A DNA stretch of 64,000 nucleotides. It comes from Alligator mississippiensis (lineage: Eukaryota; Chordata; Crocodylia; Alligatoridae). The notes beneath the pieces are model-generated. The model saw nothing but the letters and a program-made list of their open reading frames with translations. It was not told the DNA's origin and did not search any database. Positions 34,239 to 44,123 of this stretch are shown here, piece after piece. Within the stretch, counting starts at the first letter, position 1; each line of letters opens with the position of its first letter. The position numbers were made by a program, and so were the translations under genes. The DNA lies in the NCBI RefSeq assembly GCF_030867095.1, contig NC_081832.1, positions 56,715,444-56,779,443 of the forward strand. The letters run 5' to 3'.

Positions 34239-34850
34239 ATGTATGGGGGAGAATGGAAAAAGCCATGGGCATGGCAGCCACTGGCCCACTATGTGAAAAT
34301 AGAGAGTTTTGTAAGTGTAAATACGCTTGACAGTGTGGGATTAGAATGTTTGAAAGACCATAAGAAGTTGATTAATAAGAAAAAAGATAAGATAACAATA
34401 ATCAGGGATCAGACAGAAAGACAGATGACAAATGTGTGGAAAGAAGTGACGGATAATAGAGTGAAAGGAGGACATATAGATATTATATGGATGATGATAC
34501 AGAATAATCTTCCTGTAAGGGGCATTCATCACAAATGGGGCTTGGTAAGACTGGCAGTGTGCCTGAGAGAGGGATGTGGGGTTGAAGAATCTGTACTGCA
34601 TGTATTTTGGGATTGCCTTTTTGTGCAAGGGGGATGGGAGGGAGGGAGAGCAATTGAAATAAATTGTGACTTAACATATGAAATGGTTTTGTAGGGGTTA
34701 ATGCCCAAAGTTCTGGAGACACGGAGACTGAGAACCATGCCACTTTGTGTGATAGTAGCAATATGGAAGGTGAGAAACCTACTGTTGGTCAAGGGACTGG
34801 CTTTCACTAGAAGAGAATGTTTGGAGTTGGCAATTTAAGAATTGAAATAC
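34239..34850 (+). pseudogene. LINE ORF2 C-terminal zinc-binding region
   Basis: The frame at 34239-34694 contains RQMTNVWKEVTDN, DIIWMMIQNNLPVRGIHHKW and C108-x4-C113-x7-H121-x4-C126 (CGVEESVLHVFWDC), the zinc motif after the RT domain in Tx1/L1-like ORF2. After a frame change the strand goes on with LETRRLRTMPLCVIVAIWKVRN up to about 34840. A short RT-terminal remnant (VVYPLSWQQIRRVQRQI) lies at about 33910-33970. Confidence 0.75.
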
Positions 34851-35040
34851 AATGTGGATCAAGATGTGGATAAGATGGGAAAGGAGAAGGCAGAGAAGAG
34901 GTGGAGGAAAGAAGAATGGTGGTGCTTATTTCAAAAGAGCAAAGGGATGTAGTGAAAGTTGTTTCCTTCTGGGTTGGGGGTGATTTGTAAGAGGTTATTG
35001 TGTTAATGGTGAAAAGGGGTAAAAGAACAAGGTGTAGGGC

Positions 35041-36009
35041 AGGTCATCAGGTTTTATATTAACGTTGTTTCTTTTACTTGTTTTTTAATAATTTTTTTCA
35101 AAAAGGTTCGCATTAGCATCTCAGCTTTTTCACTGAGCATTTTTGGCTCAGAGGGAAGGGTGTCAGGGATGGTTCTGGCCCTCCCACTGCCAGCCTTGTA
35201 TTGCAGTACCTCTAGGCATAGTGCCAGTTCCCTGTGGTGGGAATCCGCCCCCCCCACCCCCAATTTTTAAGGGCCAAAGAAAAAGGTTCCTATCAAAATG
35301 TTTGCCCCATATGAGGCATGTGCTTTATGTGCATACTCAGTATGCAATGCTTTCAATCATCTTCCTACTTAGTTTCCATGACTGAATACATGCTGCTTCT
35401 AACAGCAGTTTAGTGATAGGCAATATATTTAATGCAGTTTTCCTGTATGTGAATATAAAATGAGGGGTTCTTTTCCCCCATGCTAACTGGGGGGAAAAAC
35501 TTTGTCTTATATTTGAGTAAATATGGGGTAATTGTATTTTTCTACCAGCTGCAGCAGAGTACTTTATTAGCATGCTTTACAATTTTAGTACTGTAGTTAT
35601 ATTTTGGAACCAGGAAGCAGCAACTGCCTTCCTGACTCCAACTTGCATGCTTTAAATCTTTCACAGAATTATAGCTCCTTTTCAGTGACCAGTAGTGTGA
35701 AGGACTCCTTGCTACTGTAAATGACACCTGTGCTAAGGAACCCAAAATATAATGCTTAATTTGAGTCAACAGAATTCTGCGGAAAGCATAGAAACAGAAA
35801 CAAAAAGATTTTGTCTGTTTCCTCTGATTGCATAAACTGTGATGTATGAACCCCAAATGAACTTTTTTTATTTGAATTTTTCTTTGTTTCTACTTCTTTT
35901 GTAATGTCAACACCTTTGTACCACATGGCTCCTTTGCTTCTCTGACATTCTCTGGTATTTTCCCACCTGGGTTGATCTAAATTCTCTCGTCTTTCTCTCT
36001 CACGATCAG
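35041..36009. other. Spacer, AT-rich, no gene
   Basis: A short C-run and GC-rich stretch lies at 35180-35265. No family-bearing frame is present; 35542-35856 on the minus strand has no recognisable domain. Confidence 0.4.
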
Positions 36010-36541
36010 TCCCTTCAGAAATTTTTGAGGGAAGTCAGGGAAATCATACAGTAGGGTAGAAATCCTTGGTTTTAGGAAATCTGACTTCCACAAGCTTAGG
36101 AGATTGGTTGGCAAGGCCCTGTGGGACCATGGTCTGATGAAGAAGGGAGTACAAGAAAAGTGGTCATTCCTCAAGGAAGCAATCCTAGGAGCACAAAGGA
36201 ATTCCATTCCCTTTCATAAGGAAGGCAGGAAAAGGGCTAAGAGACCCCCTTGGCTCAATAGGGAAGTCATGGACCTCCTCAAATTAAAAAGAGAAGCTTA
36301 CAAGGAATGGAAGTCAGAAATAACTACCAAAGAGGTGTTCTTAGCAATAGCCTGCACCTGCAGGGAGTGGATTAGGTCAGCAAACTCACAAACCAAATAC
36401 AAATTGGCAACCAGAATCAAGGACAACAAAAAGTCCTTCTTTAAATATGTAGGAAGTCAGAGAAAAAATAAGGGAAGCATAGGGTCCCTGATGAATGAAA
36501 TGAGATGGCTGATAACTGACACTCGGGACAAAACCAAACTC
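36010..36541 (+). mobile_element. Old plus-strand CR1, 5' part (before nested insertion)
   Basis: It reads SRVEILGFRKSDFHKLRRLV, EKWSFLKEAILGAQRNSIP, RPPWLNREVMDLLKLKREAY, IKDNKKSFFKYVGSQRKNKG and finally TDTRDKTKL, the linker between endonuclease and RT of CR1 ORF2. It stops at AAACTC (36536-36541), where a reverse-oriented CR1 begins. The same element continues at 39409 with KLVNEYVTSVF. The endonuclease half is missing, so it was 5'-truncated. Confidence 0.9.
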
Positions 36542-36626
36542 ATAGATTCATAGATGTTAGGGTCGGAAGGGACCTCAATAGATCATCAAGTCCGACCCCC
36601 TGCATAAGCAGGAAAGAGTGCTGGGT

Positions 36627-38762
36627 CTAAATGACCCCAGCTAGATACTCGTCTAACCTCCTCTTGAAGACCCCCAGGGTAGGGGAGAGCACCACCTCCC
36701 TTGGGAGCCCGTTCCAGACCTTGGCCACTCGAACTGTGAAGAAGTTCTTCCTAATGTCCAATCTAAATCTGCTCTCTGCTAGCTTGTGGCCATTGTTTCT
36801 TGTAACCCCCGGGGGCGCCTTGGTGAATAAATCCTCACCAATTCCCTTCTGTGCCCCCGTGATGAACTTATAGGCAGCCACAAGTTCGCCTCTCAACCTT
36901 CTCTTGCGGAGGCTGAAAAGGTCCAGTTTCTCTAGTCTCTCCTCGTAGGGCTTGGTCTGCAGGCCCTTGACCATACGAGTTGCCCTTCGCTGTACCCTCT
37001 CCAGGTTATCCGCATCCTTCTTGAAGTGTGGTGCCCAGAATTGCACGCAGTACTCCAACTGCGGTCTGACCAACGCCCTATAGAGGGGAAGTATCATCTC
37101 CCTGGACCTATTTGTCATGCATCTGCTGATGCACGATAAAGTGCCATTGGCTTTTCTGATGGCTTCGTCACACTGCCGGCTCATGTTCAACTTGGAGTCC
37201 ACTAGGACTCCAAGATCCCTTTCCACCTCCGTGCCACCCAGCAGGTCATTCCCTAGGCTGTAGGTGTGCTGGACATTTTTCCTCCCTAGGTGCAGCACTT
37301 TGCATTTCTCCTTGTTGAACTGCATCCTGTTGTTTTCTGCCCACTTGTCCAGCCTATCCAGGTCTGCCTGCAGCTGTTCCCTGCCCTCCGGCGTGTCCAC
37401 TTCTCCCCATAGCTTTGTGTCATCTGCAAACTTGGACAGAGTACATTTCACTCCCACGTCCAAGTCGCTGATGAAGACATTAAAGAGTATCAGTCCAAGG
37501 ACCGAACCCTGCGGGACCCCACTGCCCACACCCTTCCAGGTCGAGACCGACCCATCTACCACGACTCTTTGGGTGCGACCCTCTAGCCAATTCGCCACCC
37601 ACCGGACTGTGCAGTCATCCACATCACAGCCTCTTAATTTGTTCACCAGTAAGGGGTGGGATACCGTATCGAAGGCCTTCCTGAAGTCCAGGTATACGAC
37701 ATCCACCCCTCCTCCTGTGTCCAGGCGTTTCGTAACCTGGTCATAGAAAGAGACTAGGTTGGTCAGGCACGATCTGCCCGCCACAAACCCATGCTGGTTT
37801 CCCCTCAGCATAATTTGTCCTGCCGGGCTCTCACAAATGTGAGCCTTGATAATTTTTTCAAATACTTTACCAAGGATGGAGGTGAGACTGACCGGCCTAT
37901 AGTTGCCCGGCTCCTCCTTCCTCCCCTTCTTGAAAATGGGGACCACGTTAGCCCTTTTCCAGTCCTCCGGGACTTGGCCTGTGCGCCACGAGCATTCGAA
38001 TATTCCCGCCAGTGGCTCTGCAATGACGTCGGCCAGTGCCTTCAGCACCCTGGGATGGAGCCCATCCAGGCCTGCTGACTTAAAGGCATCCAGTTCTTCC
38101 AAGTGACTCTGCACCACCTCAGGATCTACGCATGGAAGTCTGGTGCCTTGCTGCTGCCTCTCTACAACCCCAGTGAGAGACTTGTCGTTCCCCTCGCTTA
38201 GGAACACTGAGGCAAAGAACTCATTGAGGAGTTCAGCCTTGTCCCCTCTATCTGTCACCAATTGCTTCTGCCCATTTAGCAGGGGTCCTATTCCTCCCTG
38301 GGCCTTCCTTTTACTCCCTATGTATCTAAAAAACAATTTCTTGTTGTCCTTTACTTGGGTTGCCATCCTCAGCTCCATGGTAGCTTTGGCCCGCCTAACT
38401 GCCTCCCTACAAGCACGAGCAGAGGAGGTATATTCATCTTTAGTGATCTCACCCTGTTTCCACTTTTTATGTGCTCCCCGTTTGGCCCTTAGGCTGCCCT
38501 GGATTTCTCTGGTCAGCCAGGGAAGCCTCCTGGCCCCTTTCCCTCTTTTGCCTCGCTCGGGGATCGTCTTGCTTTGTGCCCAAAGGATCGTTTCCTTTAG
38601 GCACAGCCACCCTTCTTGGGCACCCATCCCATCAAAACTCCTACTCTGCAGTGCTTCCTTGACTAATCGCCTGAGTGCAATGAGATCAGCTTTCCTAAAG
38701 TCTAGCACTTTCACCCTACTAGTTACCTTACCCACTCGCCGTCTTATGTTGAATTCTATCAT
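36627..38762 (-). CDS. CR1 ORF2 reverse transcriptase, 711-codon open frame
   Basis: The frame is uninterrupted from the end of the endonuclease to the ORF2 stop. Residues 1-40 (MIEFNIRR, DFRKAD) follow the endonuclease SDH site and 75-185 are the linker (RRLPWLTREI, VKDNKKLFFRYIGSKRK). The RT spans about 225-510: VPEDWKRANVVPIFKKG (264-280), motif A YLDFRKAFD (357-365), motif B GVPQGSVLG (415-423) and motif C FADD (445-448). All three catalytic aspartates are present. The C-terminal region (RPQLEYCVQFW, ESRFRLDIRKNFFTV) is complete. CR1 proteins copy LINE RNA at the target site. The first Met is only the first in this frame; the natural ORF2 start lies upstream across frameshifts. Expression is unlikely without a promoter. 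Confidence 0.93.
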   Translation of the reverse strand: MIEFNIRRRVGKVTSRVKVLDFRKADLIALRRLVKEALQSRSFDGMGAQEGWLCLKETILWAQSKTIPERGKRGKGARRLPWLTREIQGSLRAKRGAHKKWKQGEITKDEYTSSARACREAVRRAKATMELRMATQVKDNKKLFFRYIGSKRKAQGGIGPLLNGQKQLVTDRGDKAELLNEFFASVFLSEGNDKSLTGVVERQQQGTRLPCVDPEVVQSHLEELDAFKSAGLDGLHPRVLKALADVIAEPLAGIFECSWRTGQVPEDWKRANVVPIFKKGRKEEPGNYRPVSLTSILGKVFEKIIKAHICESPAGQIMLRGNQHGFVAGRSCLTNLVSFYDQVTKRLDTGGGVDVVYLDFRKAFDTVSHPLLVNKLRGCDVDDCTVRWVANWLEGRTQRVVVDGSVSTWKGVGSGVPQGSVLGLILFNVFISDLDVGVKCTLSKFADDTKLWGEVDTPEGREQLQADLDRLDKWAENNRMQFNKEKCKVLHLGRKNVQHTYSLGNDLLGGTEVERDLGVLVDSKLNMSRQCDEAIRKANGTLSCISRCMTNRSREMILPLYRALVRPQLEYCVQFWAPHFKKDADNLERVQRRATRMVKGLQTKPYEERLEKLDLFSLRKRRLRGELVAAYKFITGAQKGIGEDLFTKAPPGVTRNNGHKLAESRFRLDIRKNFFTVRVAKVWNGLPREVVLSPTLGVFKRRLDEYLAGVI

Positions 38763-39408
38763 AAGGTGATTACTGTCTCCCAGATGGCTACCGATTTGGA
38801 GGTCCCTATCATGTCATCTCCCGTTGCCAATACCAGATCCAGTATGGCATTCCCCCTAGTGGGACCATACACCTCCTGTGTCAGGTGGAGGTCCTGTACA
38901 CAAGTTAGAAACCTGCGTGAGTGATGGGACCTTGCTGTCTGCGTCTCCCAGCAGATGTCCGGGTAGTTTAGGTCCCCCATGACTACCGCCTCTTTAGCTT
39001 TTATGGTCTCCGAGAGTTGCCTCAGGAGCCCCGCATCTATTTCTTCCCCTTGGTGTGGGGGTCTGTAACAGACCCCTACCACCAAATCCCTTTCTCCTTG
39101 CCCCCCATGTAGCCTAACCCACAATCCTTCTACTTCCTCAGCCTCGGATTCTGTCTTGATGAGGGTTGATGTATATTGCTCACTGACATAAAGTGCAACC
39201 CCCCCCCTTTCTTCCCCGACCTGTCCTTTCTGTACAATCTATAGCCCTCAATATATACCGCCCAGTCATGGGATGAATCCCACCAGGTCTCTGTTATCCC
39301 CACTAAGTCATAGGTGTTTAGTGCAAGCAGGAGCGCTAGTTCATCCTGCTTGTTCCCCATGCTCCTAGCATTAGTATATAGGCACTTGAGCCCTGCGACT
39401 GGCGCCTT
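38759..39408 (-). pseudogene. CR1 ORF2 endonuclease domain with two frameshifts
   Basis: From 39408 the strand reads GLKCLYTNARSMGNKQDELA, VGITETWWDSSHDW and YRLYRKDRSGKKGGG. It then changes frame at a 9-C run (39199-39207). The second frame gives VVGVCYRPPHQGEEID, VVMGDLNYPDICWET and DLVLATGDDM, and a further single-base shift near 38800 leads into LGDSNHLMIEF of the long RT frame. The Glu of ITETWW and DLN are present, but the catalytic SDH is SNH (codon at 38769-38771). So the endonuclease is probably inactive. Confidence 0.88.
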
Positions 39409-41088
39409 AAACTCGTAAATGAATACGTCACATCAGTATTCCACTAGTCCAAGGGTGTTAGCCTGCTTGACAGGATACAGGACCATCAAGGTCAGGCTGA
39501 TTATTCTCCTGTGCTTGGCAAAGATCTTATGGGGGAGCACCTACAGAGGCTAAATATCTACAAGTCAGCAGGACCAGATGAACTATACCTAAGAGTGCTA
39601 AAAGAACTGGCTGATATCATCGCACAACCTATGGCAAAGTTATTTTAAGATTCGTGGTGCTCGGGAGAGGTCCCATAAGACTGGAAGAAGACCAATGTGG
39701 TGCCTATCTTTAAGAAAGGGAGAAAGGAACCTGGGCAATTACAGGCCAGTTAGTTTAACCTCAATCCCTGGTAAAATCCTGGAAAAAAAAATCAAAAAAT
39801 CCATTACTGATAGACTAGCAGAAGACAGTATTCTGAAGGATAGCCAACATGGCTTCATTACAGGCAGGTCATACCTGACAAACCTCATTTCCTTCTACGA
39901 TCAGGTAATTCACCACCTGGATGGGGGAAATGAGGTTGATGCCATCTACTTGGACTTCAAAAAGGCCTTCAACCTCCCACACTGTCCTCATGGTAAAATT
40001 GGGAAGATGCAGCCTCAACTACTTTATGGTCCAGTGGCTAGGTAACTGGCTCTGAGGTAGGACCTAGAGCGTATTGATTGATGGAACTGAGTCAATATGG
40101 AGGAAGGTGACCAGTGGTGTCCCTCAGGGTTCAGTACTCAGACCATTGCTTTTTAACATGTTCAATGATTTGGATTTGGGCATTAAAACCAACCTGACAA
40201 AGTTTGTTGATGACACAAAAGTATAAGGGGAGAGCTTAGTCATGCTTGAGGACAGGCTAGCAATACAGGCTGACCTGGAAAGGCTTGTGAAGTGGGCGGA
40301 CCTCAATCTGATAATTTTTAATACAGAGAAATTTTAAGCGTTCCATCTGGGGAGAAATAATCCGAAACATGCTTACAGACTTGGCAGTGCTATGCTTGCC
40401 AGCACCACAACTGAACAAGACCTGGGTGTCATGATAGACCACAAAATGAACATGAGCCACCAATGCAGTGCCATAGCTGGTAGAGCCAATCAAACACTGG
40501 CATGCATCTACTGAGGCATCTTGAGCAAGGCTAAGGATGTCATTCTCCAGATCTACTCAGCCTTGGTGAGTCTGCAGCTGGAATACTGCATCCAGTTCTG
40601 GGTGCCGTGCTTCAGGAAAGATGTGGAGAAGCTTGAGAGTCCAGAAGAGGACCATGCACATGATTAGAGGCCTAGAGAGCAGGTCATATGAAAGACTTGG
40701 GACTGTTCAGCCTAGAGAAGAGAAGACTCAGAGGGGACTTGGTGGCAGACTATAAGTATATTAGGGGCTTTCTTCCACCACCCTCCCCCCCCCCCCCCCC
40801 CCGAGGAAGACGAGAAGCAATGGGCACAAACTGATTGAAGATCAGTTCATACTGGAAATAAGGAAACACTTCTTTACAAGTCAAATGCTGAGGCTTTGGA
40901 ACAGGCTCCCCTCAAGGCTAGTACAGTCACTCACCCTGGCGATCTTCAGAAAGTGTCTTGACACCCACCTTCCTGGGGTCATCTGGCCCCAGCAGTCTTT
41001 CCTGCCCTAGTGCAGGAGGCCTAGACCCAATTATTTGTAAGGTCCCTTCCAGCCCCTAACATCTATGAAACTATGAAACTATGAGGAG
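39409..41088 (+). mobile_element. Old plus-strand CR1, 3' part (after nested insertion)
   Basis: It continues the element broken at 36541: KLVNEYVTSVF, KSAGPDELYLRVLKELADII, TNVVPIFKKGRKE, YRPVSLTSIPGKILEKK, QHGFITGRSYLTNLISFYD, YLDFKKAFN, then a degraded motif C FVDD (40204-40215) followed two codons later by a stop, and the C-terminal region. Many frameshifts and stops make it dead. An 18-C run at 40785-40802 interrupts it. The 3' end has CTATGAAA repeats (about 41061-41083), the short tandem repeats typical of CR1 termini. Confidence 0.9.
39695..40045 (+). pseudogene. CR1 RT fragment of the old plus-strand element
   Basis: The 116-codon frame covers RT fingers to motif A: NYRPVSLTSIPGKILEKKIK, GFITGRSYLTNLISFYDQVI and AIYLDFKKAFN. 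After motif A the frame leaves the RT alignment (LPHCPHGKIG), showing a small deletion and frameshift near 39975. Confidence 0.85.
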
Positions 41089-41559
41089 GACACAATTATG
41101 ATGTGCTGGACCTGTCATAATATATTCTTTGTGAAACCTGCCTTTGCCAGCTTTCTGTCCACTGAAAGAAAAAAATGTCATGTTGGATGGCCTTTTTTTT
41201 TCTTTCTGAGGTGATTACATTCAGGCAAGTGTAACTGTAGGGATAAGTCAGTGAGGGCCAAACTTTTTGGCAGGCATCCATAAGGTAATCTTTGTACCTT
41301 TCCTGAGTGCCACTTCAATCTCATTTCCTTGCCCCATCTGCTGCTCTGCTTTCTGCTCCCTGCTCCCTCCCCAATCTGTTGTATGCCACACCCAGAGGCT
41401 GCCTGTACTGCAGGTTGGCCACCCCTGACCTAAGGTGTAGCTTGTATATACAAAATGTGCTGCATCTTAATTTTCACCTCTGGTGATCCTGAAGATCTTT
41501 CAAGGACTGGGTTGGGAATGTTTCTCTGAACAGTGATTGAAGGAATTCATAAAATGTGA
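41089..41559. other. Spacer between CR1 and repeat H2
   Basis: No recognisable gene. There is a T/A-rich hairpin-like stretch at 41160-41210 (AAGAAAAAAATG facing TTTTTTTTTCTTTC). Confidence 0.3.
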
Positions 41560-42598
41560 CTGTGACAAGGGTGACTTCCAGGCCCAATGGTAGCTCTGGC
41601 CTGCCCCTGTCTCTGAGCAAACCACCCACCTTGCTCACCTGCCATGCTTTGTGGTTAAATAGCTAGCATGTTAAATAGGCAGGAGGCTGCCCTCCGAATG
41701 CCCCGGTTGTAATAGGGCAATATTTACACGCTTCAACCATCTCTTGAGTGTTCCATGCCTTGCAGATGTCCCCACCACTGGTTTGCACTGGGTCTTTATA
41801 CACACAAACACATACACAGAAACAAACACATACTGGACTCCAAGCCCTTGGCCCCCACACTGGGGCTCCACACTGGGGTCTTCCACCCCTTGGGGCTCAG
41901 GTAGCTGCAGCCATGCCTGGCCCTAGGGTCTTGTAGCCCCACACCACCCACTCAGTGGGGCTTCACACACTGCCCCTCACTGGGGCTCTTTTGTGGTCTG
42001 CCACCCTGTCTGGCTCAGGTGGCCATATCCTTGCCTGGCCCTCTACTCTGGGTTATTGCACCTTGTAAGGCTTAGGTGAACACAGTCATGCCTGGCCTTG
42101 TCTCAGGGCTTCTGTGACCACAGTACTCATGAAGAGCCTGGGCACTGCTTCAGGTCCTTCCCTCAACCTGGGCCCTGCCTCAGGACTCCCTTGAGTCTGG
42201 GCTCCTCCTGTGCAGGTTGAACCCACCAGGGATGTGGGGGCTGGGGTTTTTAGGCACCCCTCCTCACCTTTCATTGGGGGGTAACTGGCCTGGCATTTCT
42301 GGGGGGCTACCATGTCAGAGGTACCTCTACCAGGTCACCCTTCCCTGGCAGGGCATAGTTTCAGGTCATGCCTTGGACCAACGAGGCCTCCATCCCCATA
42401 GTCTCCATCCCCATAGCCTCATCCTGAGTTGCTCCTGGTGTTCCAGGAGCAACTCAGCCTAATGTTGCCTCCTTGGCTGCTCAACCCAGACTGCCACCTT
42501 TCTGGCCTATGTTTGAAAATGTCCACCACAATCAGCCACCTGGCAGCTCCCTGCTCTGGCCCTTAAAGTGACAGAGCACTGAAGCTGCTCCCTCACAG
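41560..42598. mobile_element. GC-rich repeat H2, sister of H1
   Basis: The ends CTGTGACAAGGG and (inverted) CTGTGAGGGAG form a short terminal inverted repeat. The interior matches H1 in order: GGAGGCTGCCCTCC, TTCCATGCCTTGCAGATG, four to five GCTCAGGTG...CATGCCTGGCC units (41890-42095), TCACCTTTCATTGGGG and GGGCATAGTTTCAGGTCA. It is shorter than H1 and has no coding potential. No clear target duplication (AAATGTGA / TAACCTAT). Confidence 0.6.
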
Positions 42599-42680
42599 TA
42601 ACCTATTTATTTGAATGTCTCCTGTAGGTAAATCTAAGTATCCAGGTTGTAGTTGTATTGATGTAGAGGAAAAAGCAATC

Positions 42681-42806
42681 AGGGCTCATGGTAGAAGTGA
42701 TATCTTTTATTAGACCAACAAGATTTTAGCAAAAAATCTTGCAATTAAATAAATTTTGAAAAATCTTGTTGGTCTAATTAAAGGTATCACCTCTACCATG
42801 AGCCCT
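42681..42806. repeat. Foldback element with about 46-bp arms
   Basis: AGGGCTCATGGTAGAAGTGATA, CTTTTATTAGACCAACAAGATTT (left, 42681-42728) faces AAATCTTGTTGGTCTAATTAAAG, TATCACCTCTACCATGAGCCCT (right, 42760-42806) with few mismatches. The AGACCAACAAGAT and AAAGGTATCACCTC words are familiar from an old vertebrate repeat. A half-copy of similar type is at about 57835-58045. Confidence 0.7.
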
Positions 42807-42808
42807 GG

Positions 42809-44123
42809 TAGGTAAGTCTGGGTATTTGAATGCTTAAATATGTCCTCCTATTAGGGGGATAAACGATTTAGCATTTAAAATCCATTTCCAGAAGACTCCT
42901 TGCTTTGCCAGTGGTTTACGCTCAAAATGATAATTAGGACAGCTTGATCCATTCTAACTGGCACTGAGCTCTTGGCCTGTGAGTCTCTGAAAATGAGGTA
43001 ATAATAGTATAATATATACATTTAAAATAAAAAGCCAGTGTTGTACATTTTATGGTTTTGCAAAGCAATGTTCTGTGTAATATGGTGCAATATAAAGTTA
43101 AATTTTATAGCTCCCTAAAAGAGCTGCCTGCTCCTTATTATAATTATTACTGAAAAAAATAGTAATTCCTAGAATTATGGTATTTTCTCACACTTAGCTT
43201 TGATTCCATATACAGTAATGAAATACAGTTTGTATATATAATATGCGGATTTGTGATGTTCTGCTATAAAGGGTTTTATCAGCATTAAGTTTGGGATTGC
43301 CAAATTATACACAAATAGGCAGGCCGCAAGGGAGTTATGCTGGTCATCCTGAGAGAACTACAATAAAATCTGTGAACCACACACTTGTATTAAACCAAAA
43401 AGCTCCTTAGAAGTGAAAATTATTCTATTTCCCGTGTGCTTTTAACCATAAAGCTGCCTTTATAGGGGTCAGAAGGAAAAAAAATTATAACTAGTAACAT
43501 TTTAGTAACCTCTAGAAGTGCCTTAAATAGCTTTTATGTCTCTAATGTAGCAAAGTGGTGTCTAGTATTATGGGGACTTAACCAGTTAAAACATAAGGGT
43601 TGATCCAAAAGGTGAAATTCTGTGTTTTCTAATCTTGATATATTGCCTTAAACCTGCTTCTAGCACTGGACTGAATGTGGCCTCTCCATCACCTCAGACC
43701 TGGGGCTTTGTTTTCAAGCTCAGGGCTCAGAAAGAAACATATATCTGGCATTTCACGTTGTTAATTTTAACTTTGAGAATGGTGTTCAAAAGTTTGGAAT
43801 ATTATAAGACTGACAGAAACAGATTCATGATCAGGGTGCACGTAAAATGGTCAAATGTGAATGTTGGACACAATGGATCACTCTGCTCTGTAACTTTTTC
43901 CATAGATATTATCAGAGACGACTGTAGTGGGGTGTGGGGCCTGGGACAAATCAGCCTATGAGAGGCCCCTTTAACACTGTGAGGGGCAGGGCTGTGACCG
44001 CTCTGCATGACTCTTGCCCAGCTCTGCAGGGCCCCCCAAAGTGCGGAGCCTTGGGTAGTTGCCTTGATTCGCGCCCCCCCAAGGACAGACCTGGGGTCAT
44101 CACCTTATAAATGCGGAATATCA
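42809..44123. other. AT-rich unique DNA
   Basis: No gene is supported. The 108-codon plus frame at 43635-43961 has no recognisable domain and no initiation or splice context. Confidence 0.4.

Larger units (their letters stand above)
29760..35040 (+). mobile_element. Tx1/L1-like LINE, degraded, split by an 1.8-kb insert
   Basis: In plus-strand order there is a purine-rich leader, an ORF1 with zinc knuckles (30510-30941), endonuclease N-terminus (31307-31417), a foreign GC-rich insert (31418-33219), the rest of the endonuclease (33243-33809), a short RT C-terminal remnant (about 33890-34060) and a C-terminal zinc region (34239-34850). Most of the RT domain is missing between about 33850 and 33900, so an internal deletion is inferred. 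Domain order and zinc motifs fit the Tx1 branch of the L1 clade. Outer boundaries are approximate. Confidence 0.75.
36542..39408 (-). mobile_element. Younger CR1 LINE, 2.87 kb, nested in an older CR1
   Basis: The 3' end (plus strand ATAGATTCATAGATGTTAGG, then GGAAGGGACCTCAATAG) lies at 36542 and the 5'-truncated end at 39408. AAACTC occurs on both sides (36536-36541 and 39409-39414), a 6-bp candidate target duplication, and the host CR1 frame resumes across it. The element holds nearly all of ORF2 and a short 3' tail, with no ORF1 or promoter. Its RT frame is unbroken, unlike every other LINE in the window, so it is the youngest or best-preserved retrotransposon here. Confidence 0.93.

Noticed and set aside
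36631..38769. Plus-strand frames of 80-208 codons over the CR1
   Set aside because: They are antisense shadows of the 711-codon RT frame.
41782..41845. CACACAAACACATAC-type region as a possible microsatellite gene feature
   Set aside because: A short imperfect CA-rich run within repeat H2; no separate feature needed.
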